This document shows positions 1-10,595 of a DNA stretch of 64,000 bases, piece by piece. Source of the stretch: Tetradesmus obliquus (lineage: Eukaryota > Chlorophyta > Chlorophyceae > Sphaeropleales > Scenedesmaceae); NCBI GenBank assembly GCA_030272155.1, contig CP126199.1, forward strand, positions 5,010,501 to 5,074,500, read 5' to 3'. Within the stretch, counting starts at the first letter, position 1; each line of letters opens with the position of its first letter. The notes under the pieces are model-generated. The model had not been told where the DNA came from. It saw only the letters and a program-made list of their open reading frames with translations, and did not search any database. A program made the position numbers and the translations under genes.

Positions 1-1069
1 GCAGGGTGCTGCTGCAGATCTCTAGCTGGAGATTTCTATGGACATCTCTAGATGGAGATACCTAGAGGCTGCAGCGGCTGCTTTTGAGGCTGAGGCTGCA
101 GGAGAAGAATGGTGGTGTTGAGGGAGGGTGCAGGGGCTTGTGTGCTGCTTGTGTGCTGCTTGCAATTGCAGCTGGCGTGCTGCCTGCAGGTGGGGTTGCT
201 TTGTGCTGGCTGAAATACGCTGCGCGTGTGTGAGGACTGTTGTGTGGGAGGCTGAGTAGAGCTGGTGTGCCCCTGCACTCTTAGAGATGGTGTATGCATG
301 TGCAGCTGCACCTTTGGCGTTGATGTGTGTCTGCAGTTGCGTTGCATGTTGTGCTCCGTAGCCTGCTGCTGCAGTTCACTTACAAGCCGCTTCCTAGATT
401 TCACAATCTGGACGTGGCATTGTCGGTGTACTACGTAGCGTGGCCTACTGGCAGCCAGTAGCGCTTGCAAAAGGGGATGAAGTGGCGGGGACGCGGAGGA
501 TGTCAATGGTTACTTGGACATGGCTGCGTTGAACGGATGTCACTTGAGGTTGAGCGGCTTGTACCGAGTGACCCAGTACAGCACAGACTGCTGCTGGACC
601 CAATCTTATACCCAAGCTGACAAGCCAGCCCCAATTGGACGGAGCTGTAGTCGCCACATCAGCATGTTACATTAGCTGGACCATCCAGGTACGCAGATTT
701 TGACTGCAAAATACATCACAAATGGGCCCCAAATACACACTCCGAGCACCAGCACGCGCCCTCTGTGCATTGGCGGGAAACACAGTGTCGAGCGCAAGCA
801 GCGGTCATACTACACTCGGCTTCAAGTCGCGGCAGGTCTTCCATGCGGTCGTAATATAAAATTGGTACAACGTGCAAGCATCGGATGGGCTCGGAAGCGA
901 AACTCCAACTGATTTGGAAAAACGCGAGAAGCACAGCACTGCCGCGTGTCGTCACGCCCAACTCTGCCGTCGCAGCTGCTGCTGACTGACAGCAGCTGGG
1001 TGAAGAAGGCGCTGCCAATTGGCCCGCATGGCTACAAGGTGCACATGGTTGCAACGAACAGCAATCACC
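1..1069. other. no gene identified
   Basis: I see no exon-like stretch with a recognisable protein and no RNA gene here. Short open frames exist on the minus strand (around 48-506 and 445-657), but they are low-complexity and have no family I recognise. The piece around 370-420 on the minus strand could be a short exon, but I cannot support a model. Confidence 0.4.
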
Positions 1070-1099
1070 ATGGTCTTGATGTGCTGCCCTGCCTGCTAT

Positions 1100-2030
1100 G
1101 GATCCTGCGGCGCTTGTGATGGTGGGCTGCTTGAGCTTCTGCCTTCCGAGGACCTCTGAGGGCAATGGCTGCTGCGGCACACCTGCGCCGCCTGAGCAGC
1201 GGACGGCTGCCATATGGGGCTTGTGTGAGGCGCTGGTGATGGTGGGCTGCTTGAGCTTCTGGCGTCTCTGAGGTGCTTGGACCTGAAGGCAAGCGCTGCT
1301 GCGGAACACTGCGCTGGCTGAGCAGCAAACGGCAGCCATTTGGGGGATTATTGGGGGGTGGCTGCACATGCTTAGTCCTGGGCGCTTGGCCGTGGTACAG
1401 TGCCAGTTGCAAGGCCGATGGCGTTGATGCTATGGCTTGATGGGTAACATGATGATGAGTGCCAGTTGAGGGGCAGCTGTGCTGTGCTGTGTGCCGCAGG
1501 ATGTGGTGCTTCCTAGTAGGAAGGAGGCAGCACATGCTTGGCCTAGTCCTAGGCGCTTGGCCCCTTGTCAGCACCAGTTGCGAGACGGCTGAGTTGTGTG
1601 CCGCAGGCTTCGGTGGTGGTGGCAGCGCATGCGTGGCCCGTTCATAAGCAGTTGGCCATGGGGCAGTGCCAGTTGTGGAACAGCGCCAGCTGCAACGTAG
1701 CTGCGCTGTGCCGTATGCAGCTGCAGGCTTTGTCGGTAGTGGCAGCGCATGCTTGGGCTTCCCAGGCCCTTGGCTGTGGAACAGTGGTAGTTGCAGTCCA
1801 GCTGTGCTGTGTCGTATGCAGCTGCAGGCTTTGGTGGTGTTGGCAGCACGGCCTAGAGAGTGTTGGGCCCTTGGCTTTGGAGCAATGGCTGCTGCATAGC
1901 TCAGCTGTGCTGTGGTGCGCAGCAGCGCCAACAATCCTCCTGGCATGGGTCCTCCTGCATTGAAGCAATGGCTGCTGCATAGCTCCATGTCAGCTGTGCT
2001 GTGGAGTCAGCAGCAGGCTTGTGAGGCCCT
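1100..2030. repeat. degenerate minisatellite block
   Basis: Units of roughly 105-120 bp recur with heavy divergence. Landmarks are the phrase 'gatggtgggctgcttgagct' at about 1119 and again at about 1239, and repeated 'gcagctgcaggctt' / 'ggcagcgcatgctt' motifs between about 1500 and 1860. The block creates long but meaningless open frames on both strands. Unit boundaries are approximate. By analogy with the ladders elsewhere in this window it may be the remains of an exon-edge ladder, but no matching exon is visible. Confidence 0.6.
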
Positions 2031-3338
2031 CTGTGTGGTGGCTGCAGTTGTTGTGCAGCAGGTGCAGCTGCGTGTTGAAGGCCCTGGCGGTGACAAGGGC
2101 AGCAGCAGCAGCAGCAGGGGTGGCAGCAGTGTCAGTGGCAGTGCTTGGCAAGCTGTACAAGCCGAATGCTGCCAAAGCATGCCCTGCAACGTGCGCCGGG
2201 TGCGGGCAACACATCCACCAATCCAGGCACAGCATTTCAGAGCTGTGGCAAGTGCTGCAGTTACAGAGTAGCATTCCAAGTGCTGTGCAATGCCTGCACC
2301 TCAAACTCGCTTTACTACTGCTTGCTTCAGCTGGCGACTGCCGCACCTGTTGTAGTCTGCTGCCAGCTGCAAGGGGTCGTCATGGAGGCAGCTGCCCAGC
2401 AACCTGCACACCACAACACAGCACAGCGCAGCACACAGCACAGCTCAGCACAGCACAGGTCAGCCCAGCGCCCTCACTCTCATTGATAAGTGCACGGTTA
2501 GGCAAAACACTGTCATCATCATGTTACCCATCAAGCCATAGCAGAAAAGCAAAACGTTAAGCAAAACACTGTGCAGGCTTCTGCGGTAAGGATGACCTGC
2601 ACCACGCTGAACAAACAGCAACACGCTGCTTGTTGCTGCTGCAGCGGAAGCTGCTGCAGCAGGGGCTGCTGCTGCAGCAGGGGCTGCTGCTACAGCAGGG
2701 GCTGCTGCTGCTGATGGTGTATGTGCACTGCCTGCCGTACCTTACGCTGCTGCTGACTCTGACTGCACGTGTTTCCAGCTTTCTCACCCTCAGCTCGCCT
2801 GCGTCCGCAACACACAGCACAGCAGAGCTCCTGTGAAGCCGCAGTGCAACACAAGCACCCGGAAAACCACACCTTGCAATCAAGTACTGCACGTGCAGGA
2901 ACTGTCATATAGTGGGACACTCTACAGCTCAACCACGCTACGGGCCACTTTGGACAGCAGTGCTGCCATGGGTACGCAAGCAGCGCCTCCTGCTGCTCCG
3001 TCAGACAGCTACCACCCAGACCGCTGCCACCCAATGCGGCGCACCCACCTGGTGCTGCGCTTGCGGAGAGCAGCAGTGCTGCTGTGGCCGGGTGTGTGGG
3101 GCGCAGCGGCAGAAAGTCAAAGTACCACACCTGCAAGGCACAGAACAGACAGCTGTACTGTTCATTTTGCTTCTTATCACACAAATGCTACTGCTACATA
3201 AGGGACACTTGTGATGCACGCATGTTGCAAAAGATACGCAACATCCAGCAACAGGCTAACACCATGCTGCGACACGTGATGCTGCGAGCGCTGCTCTCAC
3301 GTGTGCAGCTGTCATGCCATGTGAGGTTACACGCCCAC
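2030..3338. other. intergenic or unassigned; short CAG/CTG tracts
   Basis: The stretch contains short CAG/CTG microsatellites (about 2100-2120 and 2630-2710) and a CA-rich run at about 2400-2460. Open frames on both strands are Cys/Ala/Ser-rich artefacts of the triplet composition. I see no gene I can support. Confidence 0.4.
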
Positions 3339-3461
3339 CTGATCCGGTCCTTGCAGGAGCGTGTAGGTGTGCAGCTCCAGCAGCTGCTTAGCTGGCTGCA
3401 TGTGCTTCAAAGCAGCAGCCACCTTTTCAAACCCCACCAGTGGCATCTTGCCGGTGTAGAC
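3339..3461 (-). CDS. orphan candidate exon, protein unrecognised
   Basis: On the minus strand, an acceptor CAG at 3464-3462 is followed by 123 nt (41 codons) of ordinary, non-repetitive protein sequence beginning VYTGKMPLVGFEKVAAALKH. It ends in a donor CAG|GTGGGC at 3339/3338. Phase is 0 on both sides, so the exon is symmetric. The amino-acid mix (amphipathic, Leu/Lys/Glu-rich) is unlike the triplet-repeat frames around it. I found no convincing partner exons within 3 kb either side and do not recognise the family. It could be a real internal exon of a minus-strand gene, or a leftover fragment. Confidence 0.35.
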
Positions 3462-4179
3462 CTGCCAGACAGGTGCAGCTGCTGCTGCAGCAGTGCTGCT
3501 TAGTGAGGCGCCCTCTACAGACGCTTGCAGCCGGCTGCAACCGCGTGAAGATTTTATGTAGGGTAAGGTGTGTCTTCTGCCGCATGCTGCAGGCCGTGCT
3601 GCAGCAGGGCTGCAGATGTGTGGTGTAAGCAGGGTCATGGTGAGCTAGTGCTGTACTGCCACCGACGCATTGACAAACCAGCCGCAGTCAACGATAACAA
3701 AACTCTGAGCATGCATAAGGCTCTGAATAGCCGCAGCTGAACGTGTCACTAGCCCGGATAATGACACCAGGGTTGTTGCGAGTGCGAGTGAGTGTTCAAT
3801 GGTCGACTGGTCGCAAAAGCGTCAGCGGTGAAGCTGGTATGAGAAAGATACTTTGCCGACGTTGTGTAGACATCTGGATTGCTGGCGTATCAACAGTGCT
3901 ATCGGGGCCTCACTTGCAGAGCAGTAAGTTGGAGCAGTATCTTGCTGCAGCAGAGCCAGGTGCGGCAACTGCCTCGCTACTTTTTGAAGACTTCACCACA
4001 CACACTTGATCATAGTCTCATTGAATACAATTACCTTGTCTGTGAGCGATCCAGCGATGCAACTGCTCACAGAAATAGGTACGGCATCAGCAACTGACCA
4101 ACCAACAAGCACCGTATCCATGCTTGCAGGTGATTTTCAGGCACAGCTTTCAGCTTCGCCAGTTTCAAAACAACCTGCA
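3462..4179. other. probable 5' flank / leader of the reductase gene
   Basis: No separate gene is seen. An open frame runs from 4006 into the reductase exon, so some of this may be transcribed leader or an extra N-terminal extension. A possible splice acceptor (ttcag) lies at about 4140. The stretch is richer in A/T than its surroundings, fitting a promoter and 5' UTR. Confidence 0.35.
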
Positions 4180-6026
4180 ATGGTGACGACCAGCGACAGC
4201 AGCAGCCGCACACGTGTCCTCGTTACAGGAGGTAGCGGATACCTAGGCCAGTTCCTCATTGCAGCCCTGAAGCAATCCCACAGCATCGCCTACACCTACC
4301 TTCACAACGCAATCACAGCGCACCCAGTCAACGCAGAACCCTTCAAAGTTGACTTGGCTACTGGCGAGGGCTTGCAGGAAGCTGTCTTACAATTCAAACC
4401 GCAGGTTGTGGTCAACTGTGCGGCGCTGTCGCAGCCAGCTGCTTGTGAGCGGGACTACGAGGCTTGCAGGAAACTGAATGTGCCCAGCAAGCTGGTTGAG
4501 GCGCTGAAGCAGCTGCAGCGCAAGGCAGGCATTGATGCGCTGCTCATCCACATCTCAACAGACCAGGTGAGGCATGCAGTGGCGCTTAATCAGCGCTTGC
4601 TAGTGCAGGAGTTGCGCAACTTCAGCACAAACTGTGTTGCGATCTATCAGCTGGTGCTATCCACATCTCAGAAGAACAGGCGAGGCATAATCCTTGACAG
4701 CTGTCAGCTGCGCATGCAGATGTTCTGCACCACCTCATGCAAATATGAGCAGCTACATATCACTATCATCTGGTGCTATCCAAAAGCAACGCAACATGCA
4801 TCGGTAGCAGCGCAACATGCAGATGTTCTGATCCCTGGTCGCTCCCAAGGCCAATCACATGTGCTGATCTCAGGTGTATGATGGCAGCCGGCCTGCCTGG
4901 GCAGAGGCGGCACATAGCCTACAACCGACAAATGCCCATGCCAGCTGCACTCTGTGGTGTTTGCTACTTGCCTCAAACGTTCAAGGTTTGCATCCCCACC
5001 TCTTACAGCACCAACCTCCTGAAAGAATAAGTTCCTGTTTTGCATTCTCTCACCCAGGTGTATGATGGCAGCAGACCCGATTGGGCAGAGACCGACCCAA
5101 CACAGCCAGTCAACGCCTACGGCCGCAGCAAGCTGGAGGCAGAGCAGAACCTTGCAGCTGCATATCCACACAAGCATGTGGTGCTGCGCGCCAGCTTGAT
5201 CTACGGGCCGCAGCCGCCGCTGCAGGCTGTGGGGCGGCCACTGTTTGTGCAGTTTGTGGAGAGCCAGCTGGCGCAGGGCATAGAGACGAGCTTCTTCGTG
5301 GATGAGTTCAGGTGGGTGAGGCTACTTGTTTACACGTGTGCAGTTTGCTTTCAACTGCTGTGCTGGTGAGGGGAGAGCCAGCAGGCGCAGGGCATTGCGA
5401 CAAGCTTCTACTTTTGATGAGTTCAGGTGGGAAAGGCTGATTGTTTTACGTGTGCCCTTTGCTTTCAACTGCTGTACTGGTGCGGGGAGAACCAGCTGGC
5501 GCAAGGGATACAGACAAGCTTCTTCATAGATGAGTTCAGGTGGGTTCAGATGGGTTGGGTTGGGATGCAGGCCACACGTATGCAGACACTGCTGTGCTTT
5601 GCAAGTTGTGGAGAGCCAGCTGGCTCAGGGCATAGAGACGAGCTTCTTTGTGGATGAGTTCAGGTGGGAAAGCTGGGTGCATATATGGGGACTGCTGTGG
5701 CTTGCTTTGCCGTGTGTGCAGTTTGTGGAGAGCCAGCTGGCGCAGGGCATAGAGGCGAGCTTCTTTGTCAAAGAGTTCAGGCAGGTGATGGTGGGGTACT
5801 GCGCATGTTGATGCATGCAGATTCTGCGTCTGCTTGCTTTTCTTTTCTGTTGCGTCTATATGTTGCAGCAGCCCAAAAAGGGTGAGTAGTGCATGCCACA
5901 TATGTAGCGCAGCATGCTGTTGCTGTTTGTCTGTAGTTGCAACTGAAAACAGTGCCTGTTGCTGCAGGTCTGCTGTCTACGTGAACGACATCTGTGAAGT
6001 TGTGAAGCTTGTCATCAGCAAATACT

Positions 6027-6062
<36 letters not shown>

Positions 6063-6600
6063 GCGACACTGGTGACGCCTGTCACTTAGCTGCGCTACCG
6101 CACAGCATATACAACATGGGCGGGCCGGAGCGGCTGGGCAGACATGACATGGCAATGGCCGTAGCGCAGCACTGCGGGCACAGCAGTAAGGCAATCAAGC
6201 CTGCTAACAGTGCAGACGTGCAGCGGTGAGTGGGCTTCCAGCACACGGACAGGCTCAGCAGGTAATTGACAAACAAAATGTTATGCCTGTATCTGAGGCT
6301 GCAGGACATGGTTTACTGCTGCAGCCAGCATTTGCACATGCCCACCAGGTGCCGCTGTGTTGCAAGGGGTTGTCAAACTGTCCTGCTGCTGTCAAGCAAG
6401 CCGCCCATGCATTCAGCTGGTGCTAGGCAGCCAACTTCAGGCAAGCAAGCTGCTGCTGCTGCTGCTGCTGCTGCAGGGGCTACAGCAGTCCTGCAGACAT
6501 TTCAATGAAGATGGAGCAGCTGCTGGCTGACATGCCCAGCATTCGCCTCACGCCTTTTGCTGAGGGCTTGGCGGCAATCTTCCCCAGCAAGGCAGCGTAG
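4180..6600 (+). CDS. RmlD / MAT2B-like NAD(P)-dependent short-chain reductase
   Basis: The model has four exons, 4180-4566, 5058-5311, 5968-6225 and 6477-6600, giving 340 aa with consistent phases. The N-terminus has the Rossmann motif VTGGSGYLG (residues 15-23). STDQVYDG spans the first splice (126-133), and the catalytic-type Tyr-x3-Lys is YGRSK at 150-154. The end carries SPADISM, typical of the RmlD substrate-binding family that includes dTDP-4-dehydrorhamnose reductase and the MAT2B regulatory subunit of methionine adenosyltransferase. A short Ala run interrupts exon 3 (encoded at about 6030-6062). I chose ATG 4180 because it starts just before the Rossmann fold; the frame is open further upstream (to 4006), so a longer N-terminus is possible. 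Both larger introns contain decayed copies of exon 2 edges. The exact substrate cannot be read from sequence. Confidence 0.85.
4874..4908 (+). repeat. partial copy of reductase exon 2 start (intron 1)
   Basis: An AG|GTGTATGATGGCAGC acceptor-plus-exon fragment repeats the true exon 2 start at 5058, then drifts (frame soon lost). It lies 184 bp upstream of the intact exon, inside intron 1. It still carries an AG at the junction and could act as a cryptic acceptor. Confidence 0.8.
5372..5790 (+). repeat. ladder of four copies of reductase exon 2 end (intron 2)
   Basis: The last ~60 bp of exon 2 (coding VESQLAQGIETSFFVDEFR) plus its GTGGG donor recur at about 5372-5432, 5485-5545, 5605-5670 and 5718-5785, spaced about 115-120 bp. 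Copies 3 and 4 are closest to the original; copy 1 has an indel, and copy 4 has changed its donor region to caggcaggtgatg. All lie in the intron between exon 2 and exon 3. Confidence 0.9.
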
Positions 6601-6651
6601 CAAGACCCTGCTGCTGCAGCAAGCAAACAGGCAGCATAATGCCGTCCCCAT

Positions 6652-6722
6652 CTGCTGCTGAGGGCCTGGCAGCAATAATTCCAACTGTTCAACAGCCTGG
6701 CAGCAATAATTCCACCTGTACG
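6652..6722 (+). repeat. decayed copy of the reductase terminal exon in the 3' flank
   Basis: The text 'gctgagggcctggcagcaat' at about 6657 echoes 'gctgagggcttggcggcaat' in the last exon (about 6560-6580). It is followed by a second internal copy of 'cctggcagcaataattcca'. This copy lies after the stop codon, in the probable 3' UTR. Confidence 0.6.
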
Positions 6723-7563
6723 GGCAGCAGCAGCAGCAGCAGTAGCCCGTGCAGCAGAGCAAGCTGCTGGCCGTCAGCTGCGACAGGACAGCATTGGTAC
6801 CGCTCAGCGCCAGCGTGTCAGTGACACAGACCCCAGCCCCAGTAGGTGTTCTGGGCAGAACCTGCTGCAGGCAAGGCCAACAGGTTCAGACTGCAGGTGC
6901 TGCAGGTGGCGCAGCCTGGAACGGCTCCTTGGTAATAGCGAGGGTAGCATTAGAGAGCAAGCATGTGCCTGATCTGATGCTGCTTAATGAGCGTCATGGG
7001 CTTCTCTAAAGGGGGAGGTTGCTCATTGGTAACTTCAAACATGTGCTTCTGTGTCCGGGAATGTGTGCGTGGTGTTTGGGGCGCCATGAGGAGGGTTTGT
7101 AGGGTGGAGGAGCTGTTTGAATTGGCCTAAAACGGCTTGCGAGGCTGACAGGTCCTCGTTGCATGTCTTGCATACTGCCTTTGTGCATCCATGGATGCAC
7201 AGCTGGCCAGCTGGGCGCGCAGCTTCTCAGCAGCAGGGAAGTGACACTGCAGGCTGCAGATCCAGCAGATCCTGCAGCTGCTGCTACAGCCAGTACCTGC
7301 GTACATCGCTCAGGCACCTTTTAACGCAAGTAAACGTTTGTGTTATCAGTATTGTCTTGGTACTGCGGTCCCTTTACGTGCCTGTGACAGGCAAGTGCTC
7401 AGTCAGCGTGGCATTGTAGGTTGGGAGTCAACAACATATTCCTCAAGCCTGCTATAAAGTGGATAGGTGAGCCTGAAAACGTGTGTAAAATTTTGAGTGC
7501 AGCGTAACATTGCTTTTAGCGTGACTTCAAGCAGCAAAGTCAGGCTAGCGCACGTGCCGTACC
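6723..7563. other. intergenic, 3' flank of reductase and 5' flank of LPMO-like gene
   Basis: No gene recognised. A short (CAG)n lies at about 6725-6745. A TGTAA motif occurs near 7484, but it is too far from the reductase stop for me to assign it. Confidence 0.4.
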
Positions 7564-9546
7564 ATGAACGCGCGCGGGCTACTGCTTGGCCTGGTTTGTC
7601 TTTCGGCGAGCTTTGCGCACGTTCGTGGCCATGGCTATCTACTGCAGCCAGCAGCTCGTAACTGGGTTGCGCACAAGCAGGGGCGCTTTTGGAATGAGGC
7701 AAGTGGCAACGGCCTCGGCCAGGGCAACACGCAAGGCCCAGGTACGCGTGCATAGTACAGCATCTTCAAGTGCGGCCGTTTTGTGATGTTTCAATGTACA
7801 ATAGACACATACACCACCGTGTGGTTGTTGAGCCTGCATGCAGCTTGAGCTATAGCTTACTTGCCAGCAGCTGTGCAGCCTGCATTCTGCAGCCTGCACA
7901 ACTGTGCACAAAACAGCACGCCATTTTCGAGCTTGAGTCAATTTAATAGCATGTGTTGCATGTCATGTCATGTGCAGGTGTCTGTGGCGATCCCTTCCAG
8001 ACCACTAACAGCAACTTCATCAATGAGCCCTCACCTGTCCAAGGTACTTTGCCTGCAGCTGCAGCAGAGCAACGCAACAGCCCTTTAAGCAGATCAGAAG
8101 TTCATCCCAGTAGTCAATCTTCTGCATCAATGTATGATACAGCTTTTGCCTGCATATGACAGCCAGCCTGTATCGCAGCTGCTTACCCTTCCTTCAGCAG
8201 GCACCTGGCTCTGTTCAATGCCTGCTGAACGCCTGTCTGACTTGCTGCTTGGTGTATGCTGTAGCCACTTACAAGGAAGGCTCTGTGATCGAGTTGAAGG
8301 TGAGATACTTTCAACCTGGCACATTGCACCTTTCAGCTCAGAGCTCGTTGTCACTAAGCTACCAGCGGTGCCTGCAACCATGATGCAAGAAAGCCACAGC
8401 AACCAGCAACCGTAGCACACTGGCAGTGCTTGGCCAGCAGCACCCCTGCTGCTGCTGTTGCCGCTGGTATCCGCTGGCGCAGTGCAGTGCTTACCATTTT
8501 GTCAGTCGCCATCACACACTGTGGAAGGTTGTTGAGGAGCACAGCCGATCATGAGTGCTGCAGAGTCATAATGCAAAGCGCTACATACTTCTGCTGGTTT
8601 CAAGTGCTTTCCCCAGCACTCAACATGCTGCCACACACCTCATCATCAGAACACCTAAACTTGCTGCTGCACACTGCTGCCCCTGCCTGGCTGCTGCTGC
8701 AGGTCATCCTGACCACCAACCACGGAGGCAAGTTCAGCTTCAGGGTGTGCCCGCGGCGCAGGGACCTGGACGCAGCATGCTTCGGCAGCAACTACCTCAC
8801 ACGGTGCGCTGACCTGCAGGATAATTGATGGGCAGCCAGGCGCAATTGACTGATGCACCGATTGTCTGCCACATGAAGTGTTCCGTAGCTACCAGTTTAA
8901 CTGGGTGCATCTTGTTTGCGTTGTGCAGTGTAAAAAACAGCCCCGGATATGCATGTTGATGATCATGCATAAGTTGGCATTATGCATAAGCAACTCCGTC
9001 GCTGCTGCTGCTGCTGCTGCTGCTTCTGTTGCTGGCCTCTGCAGGGTGGACAACGGCCAGCGCGACTACTGGATTTTTGATATTGCAGCAGAGCACACCA
9101 TGCGCTACAAGCTGCCAGCCGGCATCACCTGCGAGGCCGGCTGTGTGCTGCAGTGGGAGTACTACTCCATGCAAAGCTGCATTGAGCCGGGCTGCGACCG
9201 AAAGTACTGCGGCGGCTACGCTGATGGAGATAACGTGTTATATAACAGCAACCCCGGGTTCTGCGGGCGCACCGGCGCGCAGGCGGAGTTCTTCAGGAAC
9301 TGCGCAGACATCCGCATTTTGCCGGCTGGGGCACATTACATGGGCAGCGGCAGTGGTAGCCCTGAGGGTGTTGAGAATGCAGATGCAGCACAGGATGTTC
9401 ATGGCATGGATGTGAAAGAGGTTGCTGCTGTGGCAGCAGCTGATACAGCTGTAGATGCAGATGTGTCAGGTTCCGGAGGTTTGGATGCTACCGGCTCTTC
9501 CAATGGGGCTGAGATCATCAGCATTGCACCAGCTGTTCAGCCCTGA
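7564..9546 (+). CDS. secreted LPMO-like copper protein (chitin-binding type-4 / AA10-AA15-like)
   Basis: Five exons, 7564-7741, 7978-8043, 8265-8299, 8703-8803 and 9045-9546, give 293 aa. Residues 1-22 are a signal peptide (hydrophobic LLLGLVCLSASF). Cleavage after Gly22 would expose His23 in HGYLLQPAARNW, the N-terminal residue of the copper 'histidine brace' of lytic polysaccharide monooxygenases. The second brace His is likely His100 in TTNHGG, and DYWIFD (134-139) offers the aromatic residue normally found near the copper. Many Cys residues suggest disulfides. After about residue 235 the protein becomes a Gly/Ser/Ala/Asp-rich tail without a recognised domain. In known families such proteins oxidatively cleave chitin or cellulose; which polysaccharide is attacked here cannot be told. 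Exon 3 is only 35 nt, and the acceptor of exon 5 follows a (CTG)n tract. Confidence 0.82.
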
Positions 9547-10457
9547 ACCATAGTGCACACAGCATGCAATGATTGTGGCTGCAAGTGTTTCTCTGCTGTC
9601 AGAGTTTGGTTGAGAATTCCATCCTGGTGAGGCTGCATAAGGCCAAACACAACTTGGGAGGCTGCATGAGGCAAAACACAATCTGGTTATGAGTATACGT
9701 ACCCGCTGCATCAGCAGCAGTTTGTTTCTGCTGAGCACTACGTGGTGTTGTTGAGCTGACAGGTTTGTTGCAACAGTTGCATGTGAGGAGGGGAACATAA
9801 TGGGTTGGTGTGAGGGAGAGCTCACGCTAGTCATGCTGCAAAGGTTGCATTGCTGGCATCATATAGTGCAAGTGATGGTGTGGCATGAGTTGGGTGCATC
9901 ATAGCAGGCATGCGCATGTCATGAGGCATCAACAACTTCTTCAAGGCGGACAATGCCTTGCGAGCAACCACGCTTGCTTGCAGGAGAGCATGCTTGAGAA
10001 CAAATATGCAGCAAGTCAATACTCTGGACTCGCGGTTCAGGTGTTGCGCCATAACTCAACTTCTATAGAGTCTCCCTAGCTGTTGCATACCAGGTGCATC
10101 ACGGCGCTGCCGACGTTTTCTTGGGTGCTGCCGTCCTTTGCACGCATGTGCATTGTGTGGAGCAGTATCATGCTTTGATGGCATCAGCATGAGTACCAGC
10201 TGCGGTACTGTACGCGATTTGATAGGACCCATTTGTTGTTGTATCGTCTTGTCATATGCCTGTGCAGCAAGCACGCATGTGCACATGTTCGTCTCATTGC
10301 TCACACATTATGTTGTGTATTGTCCTGCATCACCTCACTGGTGGAGGCTCAGTATACAAAGTTGCAGGAAAGACAGGATCAACGGTGGTGGCCGCTGGTA
10401 GCCGCTGCCCTCTTGCTGCTGTTGTGGTGGTAAGAGCTCCTTGCAGAGGATCAGTAT
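9547..10457. other. intergenic / 3' flank, no gene seen
   Basis: No exon-like sequence with a recognisable protein on either strand. Likely the 3' UTR of the LPMO-like gene followed by spacer. Confidence 0.4.
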
Positions 10458-10595
10458 CATAGGATCATATCATATCATATCATCATATGATGATGATATG
10501 TTATGATATCGTTATACCAATGTATGTTATACTCCATTTTATGATCCTGTGATATGATGATGATGATATGATGATATAAATGGAGTAAATATAAA
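10458..10595. repeat. AT-rich ATCATA/ATGATG repeat with inverted arms
   Basis: Runs of ATCAT and ATGAT form self-complementary stretches (for example atcatcatatgatgat). A 10-bp inverted pair, tactccattt at about 10530 and aaatggagta at about 10578, brackets part of the block. This is the most A/T-rich stretch in the first 25 kb. It could be a small MITE-like remnant, a DNA-unwinding or matrix-attachment region, or simple-sequence drift. Confidence 0.6.

Noticed and set aside
2690-3184. 164-codon minus-strand frame
   Set aside because: Cys/Ser/Gln-rich, follows triplet repeats, no recognisable domain.
4006-4179. N-terminal extension of the reductase from ATG 4006
   Set aside because: Frame is open, but residues do not match the family; kept as possible leader, not as preferred start.
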